Both the position numbers and the translations under genes were made by a program. From assembly GCF_000504285.1 (NCBI RefSeq), contig NZ_KI632511.1, forward strand, positions 5,810,154-5,874,153: DNA of 64,000 bases, given 5' to 3'. Under the pieces are notes generated by a model, which was not told the origin of the DNA, did not search any database, and saw only the letters and a list, made by a program, of their open reading frames with translations. Shown here piece after piece: positions 24,797 through 33,491 of this stretch. Source of the DNA: Actinospica robiniae DSM 44927 (GTDB lineage: Bacteria > Actinomycetota > Actinomycetes > Streptomycetales > Catenulisporaceae). Position 1 is the first letter of the stretch. Each line of letters starts with the position of its first letter.

Positions 24797-26155
24797 TTAC
24801 AGCAGCACGGCCGCCGGATCCTCCAGCCCGCGCCCGACTTCGCGCAGGAAGCGCGAGCCGAGTTCGCCGTCGACCAGGCGGTGGTCGAAGGAGAGCGCGA
24901 GCGTGGTCACCCAGCGCGGCTTGACCTTGCCCTTGTGTACCCACGGCTGCTGCTTGATCGCGCCGAAGGCCAGGATCGCGGCCTCGCCCGGGTTGAGGAT
25001 CGGGGTGCCGGTGTCCACGCCGAACACGCCCACGTTGGTGATCGTGACGGTCCCGCCGGTCAGGTCCGCCAGCGGGGTCTTGCCCTCGCGGGCGGTGGCC
25101 GTCAGGCCGGCCAGCGCCCCGGCCAGCTCGCGCAGGCCCAGTCGCTCGGCGCCCTTGATATTCGGCACCACCAGGCCGCGCGGGGTGGCCGCGGCGATGC
25201 CGAGGTTCACCGAGCCGCGCAGCACGATCTCCTGCGCCGCGTCGTCCCAGGACGCGTTGATCTCCGGGTGCTTGGCCACCGCGCGCACCAGCGCCCGCGC
25301 GGTGATCAGCAGCGGGGAGACCTTCAGGCCGGTGAACTCGGGCTGGGCCCGCAGGCGTTCGACCAGCTTCACCGTCCGGGTCACGTCCAGGGTGAGGAAC
25401 TCGGTCACGTGCGGCGCGGTGAAGGCCGAGGCCACCATCGCGGCCGCGGTCGCCTTGCGCACGCCCTTGATCGGCACCCGCCGGTCCTCGGCGAGCGCCG
25501 CCGGAGCCGGAGCGGTCGCCGACACGGCCGGAGCGGCCGGAGCGGCGGCGGCCCGCTCGACCTCCTCGCGGGTGATCACGCCGTCCGGCCGGGCCGGGAC
25601 GATCGTGGTCAGGTCCACGCCGAGGTCCTTGGCCAGCTTGCGCACCAGCGGCTTGGCCAGCACGTGCGTCGCCGAAGTGGTGACCGTCGCCGTGGCCGCG
25701 ACCGGCTCGGGCGCCGGGGCCGGCTCGGGCGCGACCGGCGCGACCGGCGCGAGAGCCGGAGCGGGCGCGACACCCGCGCCGGGGCCGCCGGGCGTGCGCC
25801 GGGCCCGCCGGGTGGTGGCGGACTCGGCCACGCCGTAGCCGACCAGCACCGGCTCGCGCTTGGCCGCGGGCTCGCCCTGCCCGGGGCCGGGTTCGACCGC
25901 GCCGCCCTCGGCGTCGGCGGTCTCTATGGTGATGATCGGGGTGCCCACGTCCACCGTGCTGCCCGGTTCCACCAGCAGTTGCCTGACCACGCCCGCGAAC
26001 GGGGAGGGCAGTTCCACGGCCGCCTTGGCCGTCTCGATCTCCACCAGGATCTGATTGACCGTCACGCTCTCCCCGACGGCGACCGACCAGCCGAGGATCT
26101 CGGCCTCGGTCAGTCCCTCGCCGACGTCCGGGAGGCGGAAGTGCTTGAGCGCCAT
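24797..26155 (-). CDS. bkdC: Dihydrolipoamide acyltransferase (E2) of 2-oxoacid dehydrogenase
   Basis: The protein has 452 residues. The lipoyl domain covers about 1-77, with the lipoylated Lys in EIETAKAAVELP. A Pro/Ala linker follows. The peripheral-subunit-binding domain lies at about 160-200 (AKPLVRKLAKDLGVDL). The catalytic domain lies at about 220-452, with the active-site SFDHRLVDG. It transfers the branched-chain acyl group to CoA in the cytosolic complex. A single lipoyl domain fits the branched-chain rather than the mycobacterial pyruvate enzyme. It follows bkdB by 18 bases. Confidence 0.88.
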   Translation of the reverse strand: MALKHFRLPDVGEGLTEAEILGWSVAVGESVTVNQILVEIETAKAAVELPSPFAGVVRQLLVEPGSTVDVGTPIITIETADAEGGAVEPGPGQGEPAAKREPVLVGYGVAESATTRRARRTPGGPGAGVAPAPALAPVAPVAPEPAPAPEPVAATATVTTSATHVLAKPLVRKLAKDLGVDLTTIVPARPDGVITREEVERAAAAPAAPAVSATAPAPAALAEDRRVPIKGVRKATAAAMVASAFTAPHVTEFLTLDVTRTVKLVERLRAQPEFTGLKVSPLLITARALVRAVAKHPEINASWDDAAQEIVLRGSVNLGIAAATPRGLVVPNIKGAERLGLRELAGALAGLTATAREGKTPLADLTGGTVTITNVGVFGVDTGTPILNPGEAAILAFGAIKQQPWVHKGKVKPRWVTTLALSFDHRLVDGELGSRFLREVGRGLEDPAAVLL

Positions 26156-26173
26156 TGCTTTTTTCCTCTCGCC

Positions 26174-27154
26174 TCAGAACGCGAACGCGCGGTCGACTGC
26201 TTCCAGCACCCGGTCGAGGTCGGGAAGGTAGACCTCCTCGATCCGGGACGGCGGGTAGGGCGTGTGGAAACCGCCCACCCGCAGCACCGGCGACTCGAGC
26301 CGGTAGAAGCAGCGCTCGGTGATCTTGGCCGCGAGCTCGGCGCCGAGGCCGAGGAAGACCGGGGCCTCGTGCACGACCACGAGCCTTCCGGTGCGGCCCA
26401 CCGACTCGGCCACGGCGTCCGTGTCCAGCGGGGAGATGCTGCGCAGGTCGACGACCTCGAGGCTGCGCCCCTCGGCCTCGGCCGCCTTCGCCGCGTCCAG
26501 GCAGGTGCGCACCATCGGGCCGTGCGCGGCGAGGGTCAGGTCGGTGCCCGGGCGCACGATCCGGGCCCGGTCGAACGGCGCGGCCGGCTCGGTGGCCGGC
26601 AGGTCCAGCTCGGCCTTCTCCCAGTAGCGCCGCTTGGGCTCGAAGAAGATCACCGGGTCGTCGCTGGCGATCGCCTGCTGGATCATCCAGTAGCCGTCCA
26701 GCGGGTTCGAGCAGGCCATCACGCGCAGGCCCGCGGTGTGCGCGAAGAGCGTCTCCGGGGACTCCGAGTGGTGCTCGACCGCGCCGATGCCGCCGCCGAA
26801 CGGGATCCGGATGACCATCGGCATCCGCACCGTGCCCAGCGAGCGGGCCCGGAACTTGGCCACCTGCGTGGTGATCTGGTCGAACGCGGGGAAGACGAAG
26901 CCGTCGAACTGGATCTCGCAGACCGGCCGGTACCCGCGCAGGGCCAGGCCCAGCGCGGTGCCGATGATGCCGGACTCGGCCAGCGGGGTGTCGATCACCC
27001 GGTCCGGCCCGAAGTCCTTCTGCAGGCCCTCGGTCACCCGGAACACGCCGCCGAGCTTGCCGATGTCCTCACCCATCAGCAGGACCTTCGGGTCCTGCTC
27101 CATCGCCCGGCGCAGGCCGGCGTTGATCGCCTTGGCGAGAGTCACCTGAGCCAT
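26174..27154 (-). CDS. bkdB: 2-oxoacid dehydrogenase E1 beta subunit
   Basis: The protein has 326 residues, the usual size. The start ATG lies one base past the bkdA stop and has AGGAGGG upstream. Motifs include LMGEDIGKLGGVFRVTEGL, DTPLAESGIIGTALG, FDGFVFPAFDQI and GGIGAVEHHSESPE, which form the thiamine pyrophosphate and alpha-subunit interface. With BkdA it decarboxylates branched-chain 2-oxo acids, feeding isobutyryl-, isovaleryl- and 2-methylbutyryl-CoA into branched fatty acids and secondary metabolism. Confidence 0.9.
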   Translation of the reverse strand: MAQVTLAKAINAGLRRAMEQDPKVLLMGEDIGKLGGVFRVTEGLQKDFGPDRVIDTPLAESGIIGTALGLALRGYRPVCEIQFDGFVFPAFDQITTQVAKFRARSLGTVRMPMVIRIPFGGGIGAVEHHSESPETLFAHTAGLRVMACSNPLDGYWMIQQAIASDDPVIFFEPKRRYWEKAELDLPATEPAAPFDRARIVRPGTDLTLAAHGPMVRTCLDAAKAAEAEGRSLEVVDLRSISPLDTDAVAESVGRTGRLVVVHEAPVFLGLGAELAAKITERCFYRLESPVLRVGGFHTPYPPSRIEEVYLPDLDRVLEAVDRAFAF

Positions 27155-27155
27155 C

Positions 27156-28334
27156 TCAGCCCTCCTGTCCGTCGAAGCCGGCGAGGTAGTCGGCCAGGAA
27201 GGCGCGCTCCTCGGTGATCTGCGCGTGCGCGTCGGCGTACACGTGGTCGAACATCGAAGTCGGCGAAGGGTCGGGCAGCGCCAGACAGGCCGCGCGGATC
27301 TGCGCGGCGAGCTCGTCCGCCTCCCGGTCCACCTCGGCGTAGAACTCCGCGTCGGCCAGGTCCTGCTTGTCCAGGTAGGCCCGCAGGCGCTGGATCGGGT
27401 CCTTCTCGCGCCAGGACTCGACCTCCTCGTCGGACCGGTACTTGGTCGGGTCGTCCGAGGTGGTGTGTGCGCCCATCCGGTAGGTGTACGCCTCGATCAG
27501 CATCGGGCCCTGGCCGGAGCGGGCGTGCGCCAGCGCGGCCCTGGTCACGGCGAGGCAGGCGAGCACGTCGTTGCCGTCCACCCGCACGCCGGGGAAGCCG
27601 AATCCGGCCGCGCGCTTGTACAGCGGCACCCGGAACTGGCGCTCCACCGGCTCGGAGATGGCCCACTGGTTGTTCTGGCAGAAGAAGACCACCGGCGCGT
27701 TGTACGAGGCGCCGAAGACGAAGGACTCGAGCACGTCGCCCTGGGAGGAGGCGCCGTCGCCGAAGTAGGCGATCACCGCGCTGTCCGCGCCGTCGCGCTG
27801 GATGCCCATGGCGTAGCCGACCGCGTGCAGGGCCTGCGAGCCGATGACGATCGTGTAGAGGTTGAAGTTGTTCTCGTTCGGGTCCCAGCCGCCGTTGTTG
27901 ACGCCGCGGAACATCCCGAGCAGGTTGACCGGCGGCACGCCCTTGCACCAGGCGACGCCGTGCTCACGGTAGGTGGGGAAGGCGAAATCGTCCGGACGCA
28001 GCGCCCGGCCCGAGCCGATCTGCGCGGCCTCCTGGCCGAGCAGCGAGGCCCACAGGCCGAGTTCGCCCTGCCGTTGCAGCGCGGTGCCCTCCGCGTCCAC
28101 CCGGCGCACCAGCACCAGGTCGCGGTAGAGCGAGCGCGCCTCCTGCGGCGTCACCTCGAGCGGGTAGTCCGGATGATCGATCCGTTCCCCGGCGGGGGTG
28201 AGCAGCTGGATGAGTTCGGGCTCGTCGTCGAGCCCGGGGGTCCGGCGGGTACCGCGGCCCTGTGGGGCGCGCTTCGTACTCCCGGATGCGGGGGTGGGGG
28301 TGGTGGATTTTTCCACTGCCCTGCGCCCAGTCAT
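27156..28334 (-). CDS. bkdA: 2-oxoacid dehydrogenase E1 alpha subunit
   Basis: The protein has 392 residues. The ATG at 28334 has a strong GAGGGAG; an in-frame ATG 13 codons earlier has none. The thiamine pyrophosphate motif is GDGASSQGDVLES with NNQWAISEPV. ALQRQGELGLWASLLGQEAAQ and YRMGAHTTSDDPTKYRS closely resemble the mycobacterial branched-chain enzyme. The N-terminal 50 residues are basic and disordered. It is the first gene of the bkdABC set, 100 bases after the aminotransferase gene on the same strand, with a GTTACC-type dyad in the gap. Confidence 0.88.
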   Translation of the reverse strand: MTGRRAVEKSTTPTPASGSTKRAPQGRGTRRTPGLDDEPELIQLLTPAGERIDHPDYPLEVTPQEARSLYRDLVLVRRVDAEGTALQRQGELGLWASLLGQEAAQIGSGRALRPDDFAFPTYREHGVAWCKGVPPVNLLGMFRGVNNGGWDPNENNFNLYTIVIGSQALHAVGYAMGIQRDGADSAVIAYFGDGASSQGDVLESFVFGASYNAPVVFFCQNNQWAISEPVERQFRVPLYKRAAGFGFPGVRVDGNDVLACLAVTRAALAHARSGQGPMLIEAYTYRMGAHTTSDDPTKYRSDEEVESWREKDPIQRLRAYLDKQDLADAEFYAEVDREADELAAQIRAACLALPDPSPTSMFDHVYADAHAQITEERAFLADYLAGFDGQEG

Positions 28335-28384
28335 GCGGTCTCCCTCATCGTTGGCGAGGACCACGGGGGTCATTCCGAGGTCAC

Positions 28385-28400
28385 GTTACCCACCGGTCAC
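28385..28400. promoter_or_regulatory. GTTACC-N4-GGTCAC motif before bkdA
   Basis: GTTACCCACCGGTCAC shares the GTTACC half and spacing of the sites before the acyl-CoA dehydrogenase and TetR genes, but the right half is GGTCAC. It lies 51 bases upstream of the bkdA start. It could be a weaker site of the same regulator. Confidence 0.3.
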
Positions 28401-28434
28401 CGGACTATGAAGGGCCGGGACCGCCCGGGGTACC

Positions 28435-29517
28435 TCAGAAGCCGGATCGCAGGACCTGCAGGACCCGGTCGTTGGCCTCTTGCTCGCCAATTGTCACACG
28501 GACCCCGTCGTGCCCGTACGGCCGTACCGAGACGCCGACGGCTTCGCAGGCGTCGGCGAAGGCGCCGGAGCGTTCGCCCAGGCGCAGCCAGAAGAAGTTC
28601 GCCTGGCTGGGCACCACCTCGACGCCGAGCCGGCCCGGCAGGTCCATCGCGCGCAACTCGGCGAAGACCCGGTCGCGTTCGACCACCAGCGCGGCGACCC
28701 GCTCCAGCAGCGCGTCCTGGGCCCGCAGCGAGGCCACCGCCGCGGCTTGCGCGACCAGGTTCACCCCGAACGGCACGGCACACGCGCGCAGCGCCTCCGC
28801 CACCGGCTCGTCCGCCACCGCGTAGCCGATGCGCAGCCCGGCCAGGCCGTAGGCCTTGGAGAAGGTGCGCAGCACGCAGACGTTGCTCCGTCCGAGCGAG
28901 AGCTCGATGCTGTCCGGGAAGCTCTCGTCCCGGACGAACTCGACGTACGCCTCGTCCAGCACCACCAGCACGTCCGCGGGCACCCGGTCGAGGAAGCGCT
29001 CGAGCTCGTCCCGGCCGATCGTCTCGCCGGTCGGGTTGTTCGGGTTGCACACCAGGATCAGCCGGGTCCGGTCGGTGATCGCCTCGGCCATCGCGTCGAG
29101 GTCGTGCGTCTCGTCCGGCTTGAGCGGCACCGCCACGGAGGTGGCCCCGACGATCTGCACCACGATCGGGTAGGCCTCGAAGGAGCGCCAGGCGAAGACC
29201 ACCTCGTCGCCGGGGCCGGAGGTCGCCTGCACCAGCTGCTGGAGCACGCCGACCGACCCGGTGCCCACGGCCACCCGCTCCGGGCCGACGCCGACGAACG
29301 CGGCGATCTCGGCGATCAGCTCGCTCGAGCCGAAGTCCGGGTACCGGTTGACCTGCCCGGCCGCCGCGACCGCGGTCTCGAGCACGCCGGGCAGCGGAGG
29401 GTAGGGGTTCTCGTTGGAGGAGAGCTTGAACGCGGTGCCCTCGAACGTGGCGGCCGGCTTGCCCGCCTTGTACGCCGGAAGCCCGGCGATCTCCTGGCGA
29501 ATCCTGACGTCGGCCAC
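28435..29517 (-). CDS. pat: Aromatic amino acid (HisC-like) aminotransferase
   Basis: The protein has 360 residues. It is a fold-type I PLP enzyme: [36 protein letters not shown] and the PLP lysine in [16 protein letters not shown]. The C-terminal Arg lies in GVRVTIGE. The sequence follows actinobacterial Pat/HisC2 enzymes that transaminate phenylpyruvate and related acids rather than histidinol phosphate. No other his gene is nearby, which supports that. It lies upstream of bkdABC on the same strand, so amino acid transamination and 2-oxoacid oxidation are encoded together. Confidence 0.85.
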   Translation of the reverse strand: MADVRIRQEIAGLPAYKAGKPAATFEGTAFKLSSNENPYPPLPGVLETAVAAAGQVNRYPDFGSSELIAEIAAFVGVGPERVAVGTGSVGVLQQLVQATSGPGDEVVFAWRSFEAYPIVVQIVGATSVAVPLKPDETHDLDAMAEAITDRTRLILVCNPNNPTGETIGRDELERFLDRVPADVLVVLDEAYVEFVRDESFPDSIELSLGRSNVCVLRTFSKAYGLAGLRIGYAVADEPVAEALRACAVPFGVNLVAQAAAVASLRAQDALLERVAALVVERDRVFAELRAMDLPGRLGVEVVPSQANFFWLRLGERSGAFADACEAVGVSVRPYGHDGVRVTIGEQEANDRVLQVLRSGF

Positions 29518-29631
29518 GTCGCGCTCCTCAATCCTTCACTGCCCTGTGGGGCACAGCGTACGGCCCCGAAGCCGACGAGGAAATCGAGGATCATGGAACG
29601 GGCGTACGACACGCGGGCCGCCCCCGCGGCG

Positions 29632-30411
29632 TCACCTCGGCCGGAGCAGCGATTCGGCCGCGTCGGCCAGGTGCCGGGTCGCTCGGGCGGACCAGCGCAG
29701 GTCCGGCGAGCGCAGCACCGCGAGCAGCTGCTCCGGACGCACCACGATCGCCCCGCCCATCACCCGCGGCGTGCCGGTAAGCCCGTCGGCGTGCACGGCC
29801 AGCACGCACGAGATCGTCACCACGCCGACCTCCTCGTCCGCGGCGGCGGCCACGCTCAGCGCCTCGCCGAGGGTCTGGGCGTGCGCGACCATCTCGGTGA
29901 GCGCGGCCCCTTGGTGGACGTGGTTGACGTAGAGCTCGGTGCCGAGCAGCCGCACGTCGAAGCCGCGCCACTCCTTGGAGTCCACCAGGAAGACACCCCG
30001 GGGAGTGACGACCAGATGCTCGACCTCGAAGGGGTCGGCGCTAGCGCCGAAGTAGCGGTCGTTGATGGTGTGTCCGCCGCCGCGCACCTTGAGCATCTCC
30101 AGGGTGCGCGCGGTGCTCGACTCAGCGGCCGCCCGGGCCTTGATCCGGTCCAGCGACTCCGGCCGCTGGAACGCCACGTCCATCACCGCGGCCAGCGCCA
30201 GCACCGCCACCAGCACCCCGAAGAACGCGAAATGGGTGCCGATCCCGGCCAGCAGGCCGAACGCCACCGCCGCCGGAGCCCACCAGAGCGCGGAGAGGAA
30301 CACCGCGCGTCGCCGCCGCGCCGCCCACTGGCGGCGTCCGTCCTCGTACTCGGAGCGCAGGAACGACCCCGCCGTCCTCGCGCCGCTCTCGCCCGCTCCT
30401 AGCCCCGGCAC
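29632..30411 (-). CDS. NERD-domain membrane protein
   Basis: The protein has 259 residues. The GTG at 30411 follows GGAGG at good spacing. The N-terminal 40 residues are basic. Two membrane segments lie at about 42-85 (WWAPAAVAFGLLAGIGTHFA, FFGVLVAVLALAAVMDVAF). The nuclease-related domain follows at about 105-200: TINDRYFGASADPFEVEHLV and VFLVDSKEWRG, where the Asp-x-Lys pair is the nuclease-like core. NERD proteins are thought to process nucleic acid, but the function of the membrane-bound form is unknown. Confidence 0.75.
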   Translation of the reverse strand: MPGLGAGESGARTAGSFLRSEYEDGRRQWAARRRRAVFLSALWWAPAAVAFGLLAGIGTHFAFFGVLVAVLALAAVMDVAFQRPESLDRIKARAAAESSTARTLEMLKVRGGGHTINDRYFGASADPFEVEHLVVTPRGVFLVDSKEWRGFDVRLLGTELYVNHVHQGAALTEMVAHAQTLGEALSVAAAADEEVGVVTISCVLAVHADGLTGTPRVMGGAIVVRPEQLLAVLRSPDLRWSARATRHLADAAESLLRPR

Positions 30412-30552
30412 GCCGCCCGCCTCCTTCAGCCCATGGCCGCTCGCACACCGGTGGCGCGATGCCGACCGGGCGGCGGGGGAACACGCTATCGCGGTACCCG
30501 GATTCGGGGCGGGTATACCGCTGTGCGGCCTCCTGCCGTTACCCTCGCATTC

Positions 30553-31365
30553 ATGATTGACCAGTCGGCTTACGCGGTCGGGGACGTCCACGGCTGTCTC
30601 GCGCCCTTGCGCGAGGCGCTGGCCCGGGGCGGCTTCGTGGACGGAGACGACCGCTGGATCGCCGGGAACACCCGGCTCTGGTTCCTCGGCGACCTGACCG
30701 ACCGCGGCCCGGACGGGGTCGGCGTGATCGAACTGGTGATGAGCCTGCAGGAACAGGCCGGCGAGAGCGGCGGCGAGGTCGGCTGCCTGCTCGGCAACCA
30801 CGAGCTGATGCTGCTCGCCGCGCACCTGCCGGCCGCCGTGCCGGCGCGCCCGGGCGAGACCGACGCGGCCCGGCGGCTGTTCTGGGAGCGCTGGACCGGC
30901 AACGGCGGCAAGGAGAGCGACTCGGCCCGGCTGACGCAGCGCCACCTCGCCTGGGTCTCCGGGCTGCCGGCCATGGCCCGGATCGGCGAGCACCTGCTCA
31001 TGCACGCCGACACCCTTGGCTACCGCGGCTACGGCTCGAGCGTGGAGGAGGTCAACGCCCGGGTCGCCGAGATACTGACCGAACCGGTGCGGCTGGCCCA
31101 GATCGACGAGCTGACGCACATGATGACCAAGCGCTTCGCCTTCGCCTCGGACGACGGCGAGGCCGCGCGCGAGTTCCTCGGCGAGTACGGCGGCCGGCAG
31201 ATCGTGCACGGGCACTCCCCGGTGCCGCTGCTGCTGGGCAAGGACCCGCAGGAGGTGACCGGCCCGCTCGTGTACGCCGGCGGCTACGCGGCGAACTTCG
31301 ACACCGGCACCTTCCTCGGCGGACCGTGCTTCGTCGCCCCGCTGCCGACGGTGCCGCGCGATTAG
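30553..31365 (+). CDS. Serine/threonine-phosphatase-like metallophosphoesterase
   Basis: The protein has 270 residues from the ATG at 30553; no clear ribosome binding site, so it may be leaderless. The PPP/ApaH-like signature is complete: AVGDVHGCLAPL, FLGDLTDRGPDG, LLGNHELMLL and VHGHSPVPLLL. This order and size match bacterial protein phosphatases and diadenosine-tetraphosphate hydrolases. The substrate is not predictable. It is divergent from the NERD gene and convergent with the DUF262 gene. Confidence 0.8.
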   Translation: MIDQSAYAVGDVHGCLAPLREALARGGFVDGDDRWIAGNTRLWFLGDLTDRGPDGVGVIELVMSLQEQAGESGGEVGCLLGNHELMLLAAHLPAAVPARPGETDAARRLFWERWTGNGGKESDSARLTQRHLAWVSGLPAMARIGEHLLMHADTLGYRGYGSSVEEVNARVAEILTEPVRLAQIDELTHMMTKRFAFASDDGEAAREFLGEYGGRQIVHGHSPVPLLLGKDPQEVTGPLVYAGGYAANFDTGTFLGGPCFVAPLPTVPRD

Positions 31366-31401
31366 GTCCTGGAGGCTGCCGCCGGCCTCAGCCGACGGGG
31401 C

Positions 31402-33279
31402 TTACGCCGCCTGCTGGTGCCCGGTCTCGGCCTCGGTCTGCGGGAGGGTGAAGCCGAGCCTGACCGGATCCCAGATCAGCTCGCACAGGGCCCGGTAGAG
31501 CCGCTGGCGCTCGGTGATGGACGTGATGCCGAAGGTGTGCGGATACGGCCGGAACAGCTCGGTCAGCCCGTGCCGCACCATGAACCGGCGAAAGCCCGGA
31601 TTGCGTTCGTAGCACAGCGGATGCAGCGACTTGGCCAGCAGGTTCTGCGCCCGGTAGTGCTCGGCCTTGAGCGAGAACGGGTCGTCCCGGAACGCCGCGT
31701 TGATCTCCTTCGGCAGCAGCAGCAGCGCGCCGAAGCGGTTGCGCACCGAGCGGAAGCGCTCCGGCGTGCCGACCTCCTCGGCGTACGGGCCGAAGTGGTC
31801 CGCCCAGATGTGCTCGATCTCGTACGGCCGGCCGGTCGGACCGAAGCCCAGGTACTCGGCGATCAGGTCGGGCTGGCCGCAGCAGGACTCGAGGAACCCG
31901 GTCATCCGGGCCAGCAGGTAGCGCACCTGCCGGCGGTTGTCCGAGCGCAGCCCGAAGGTCTCCAGGCCGGTGAATCCGTGCTCGATCTTGCCGATCTCCA
32001 CGGTCAGCAGCGCCCGCACCTCGTCCACCGTGCCCGCCTCGCGCAACGGCATGATCAGACCGCTTATCGACGACGCCAGATCCGCGGAGTGCAGTGACGC
32101 GTAGTTCGCCATCCGCCGGGCTATCAGCAGATCGCAGAACGCCGCGACCAGCCGGCTCTTCTCCCGGAACGCCGCGTCGGTGTCGTTCGGCCCGATCGCG
32201 GCCATGATCAGCACCAGCTGCGCGCCGAAGCCGTTGGCGGCGTTGTAGAACACCGGCTCGAAGCCGCGCACCGGTGCCGCGCTCGCCTCGACCAGGCTGC
32301 GGTAGCGGTCGGCCAGCGGCCTGATGGTGTCCCGGATGAACACCCGGTAGTCGCGGGCCCGGTGCAGCCCGAGCGCGTCCGGGTTCTGCCGCACCCACTC
32401 GTGAAAAGCTTTTCCGATGCGTTCCGCGGTCGCCTGGTCGGTCGGCGCGTAGCGGGCGCGCAGCACGGTCTTGACGAAGTCGCCGGGCGCCTGGTCGTCG
32501 GTGACCGCGAGCGCCGACATGGTGCGCCGCCACACCGCGTTCAGGGCGCTGTGATCCTTGTCGGCCCGGGAGAGCAGGAACGACTTGAGCAGGTCCAACG
32601 GCGTCAGCCGGGCCCCGCGGTCGTTCATCGACTCGAAGATCTCCCAGCCGTGGTCCCGGTCCCTGGCCGAGATCTCCACCAGGAACACCCGCTCCAGCAG
32701 CCAGTCCACGAAGTACGGCAGGGCCCTGCCGCGCAGGCCCGCGGGCAGGTCCTCGACCAGGTCCCGGTAGCGCTGGCACATGTTGCGCACGGCCAGCGGC
32801 GTCTGCTCGGTCACCGGATAGTCGCGCCCGGCCCGCAGCTGACGCAGGGCCGGCTCGCGTTCGTCCACGTGCACGGTGAACGTGGGCACGCCGTACTGCA
32901 CGGTGCAGATCATCTGGTCCAGCACGGCCGCGCCGGCGTGCTCGTCCGCCTCGGTGAGCAGATGCCGCAGCCGGATCAGCAGGAGCAGCAGGGTGGTGAA
33001 CCGCTGCTGCCCGTCGACCAGGAAGGACATGCCCGGCACCGGATAGGTGACGAACGGGCCGAGGAAGTAGGGCCGGTAGTCGGCCACGTCCGCCCGCTCG
33101 TGGTCCGGATGCCACTGCTCGAGGAAGCGTCCGGCCAGGTCGTCGAGCAGGTCCGTGACGTGCGTGCGGTTCCAGTCGTACTCGCGCTGATAGTGTTCCA
33201 ACCCGTAGCGGCGGCCGGTGAACAGTTCCCGGACCGAATGCCCGCGTCCGTCGATTCGCTCCTGAGCCTGCTTTGCCAC
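31402..33279 (-). CDS. GmrSD-like DUF262-DUF1524 protein, probable defence nuclease
   Basis: The protein has 625 residues from the GTG at 33279, preceded by GGGGGA. The N-terminal DUF262 domain (about 15-260) has YQREYDWN, the nucleotide-binding/ParB-like loop FLVDGQQRFTTLL near residue 89 and the FESMNDRGARLTPLDLLKSF block. The C-terminal DUF1524 domain (about 400-610) has an HNH-like core: EIEHIWADHFG near 490, then NRFGALLLLPKEIN. GmrS and GmrD of the E. coli type IV system that cuts modified phage DNA have these domains, here fused. It stands alone between phosphoesterase and glucosidase genes. The usual His-x-x-Pro of DUF1524 is replaced by HIWADH. Confidence 0.75.
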   Translation of the reverse strand: MAKQAQERIDGRGHSVRELFTGRRYGLEHYQREYDWNRTHVTDLLDDLAGRFLEQWHPDHERADVADYRPYFLGPFVTYPVPGMSFLVDGQQRFTTLLLLLIRLRHLLTEADEHAGAAVLDQMICTVQYGVPTFTVHVDEREPALRQLRAGRDYPVTEQTPLAVRNMCQRYRDLVEDLPAGLRGRALPYFVDWLLERVFLVEISARDRDHGWEIFESMNDRGARLTPLDLLKSFLLSRADKDHSALNAVWRRTMSALAVTDDQAPGDFVKTVLRARYAPTDQATAERIGKAFHEWVRQNPDALGLHRARDYRVFIRDTIRPLADRYRSLVEASAAPVRGFEPVFYNAANGFGAQLVLIMAAIGPNDTDAAFREKSRLVAAFCDLLIARRMANYASLHSADLASSISGLIMPLREAGTVDEVRALLTVEIGKIEHGFTGLETFGLRSDNRRQVRYLLARMTGFLESCCGQPDLIAEYLGFGPTGRPYEIEHIWADHFGPYAEEVGTPERFRSVRNRFGALLLLPKEINAAFRDDPFSLKAEHYRAQNLLAKSLHPLCYERNPGFRRFMVRHGLTELFRPYPHTFGITSITERQRLYRALCELIWDPVRLGFTLPQTEAETGHQQAA

Positions 33280-33491
33280 GATGTACCGTCCCCCGAAAAG
33301 GACCGTGCGCGCCGGGCCCCGACACGCGAGGAGTCGCGCGCTTCGGTGGCGTACGGATGGCTCCGCCGCGCGCCCAACGCGCCTTGAGTTGACCCGCTTC
33401 CTGCCCCAGTGCGCCCCTTGTCCGCGCTGTCCATTGGGCATGTGCCCTGATCAGGAAGCTGGAAAACCCAACGGAAAGCCACGGTTTCGTG

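Noticed and set aside
24500-27217. A 905-codon open frame antisense to bkdB-bkdC
   Set aside because: His/Arg/Gly-rich mirror of three well-defined genes.
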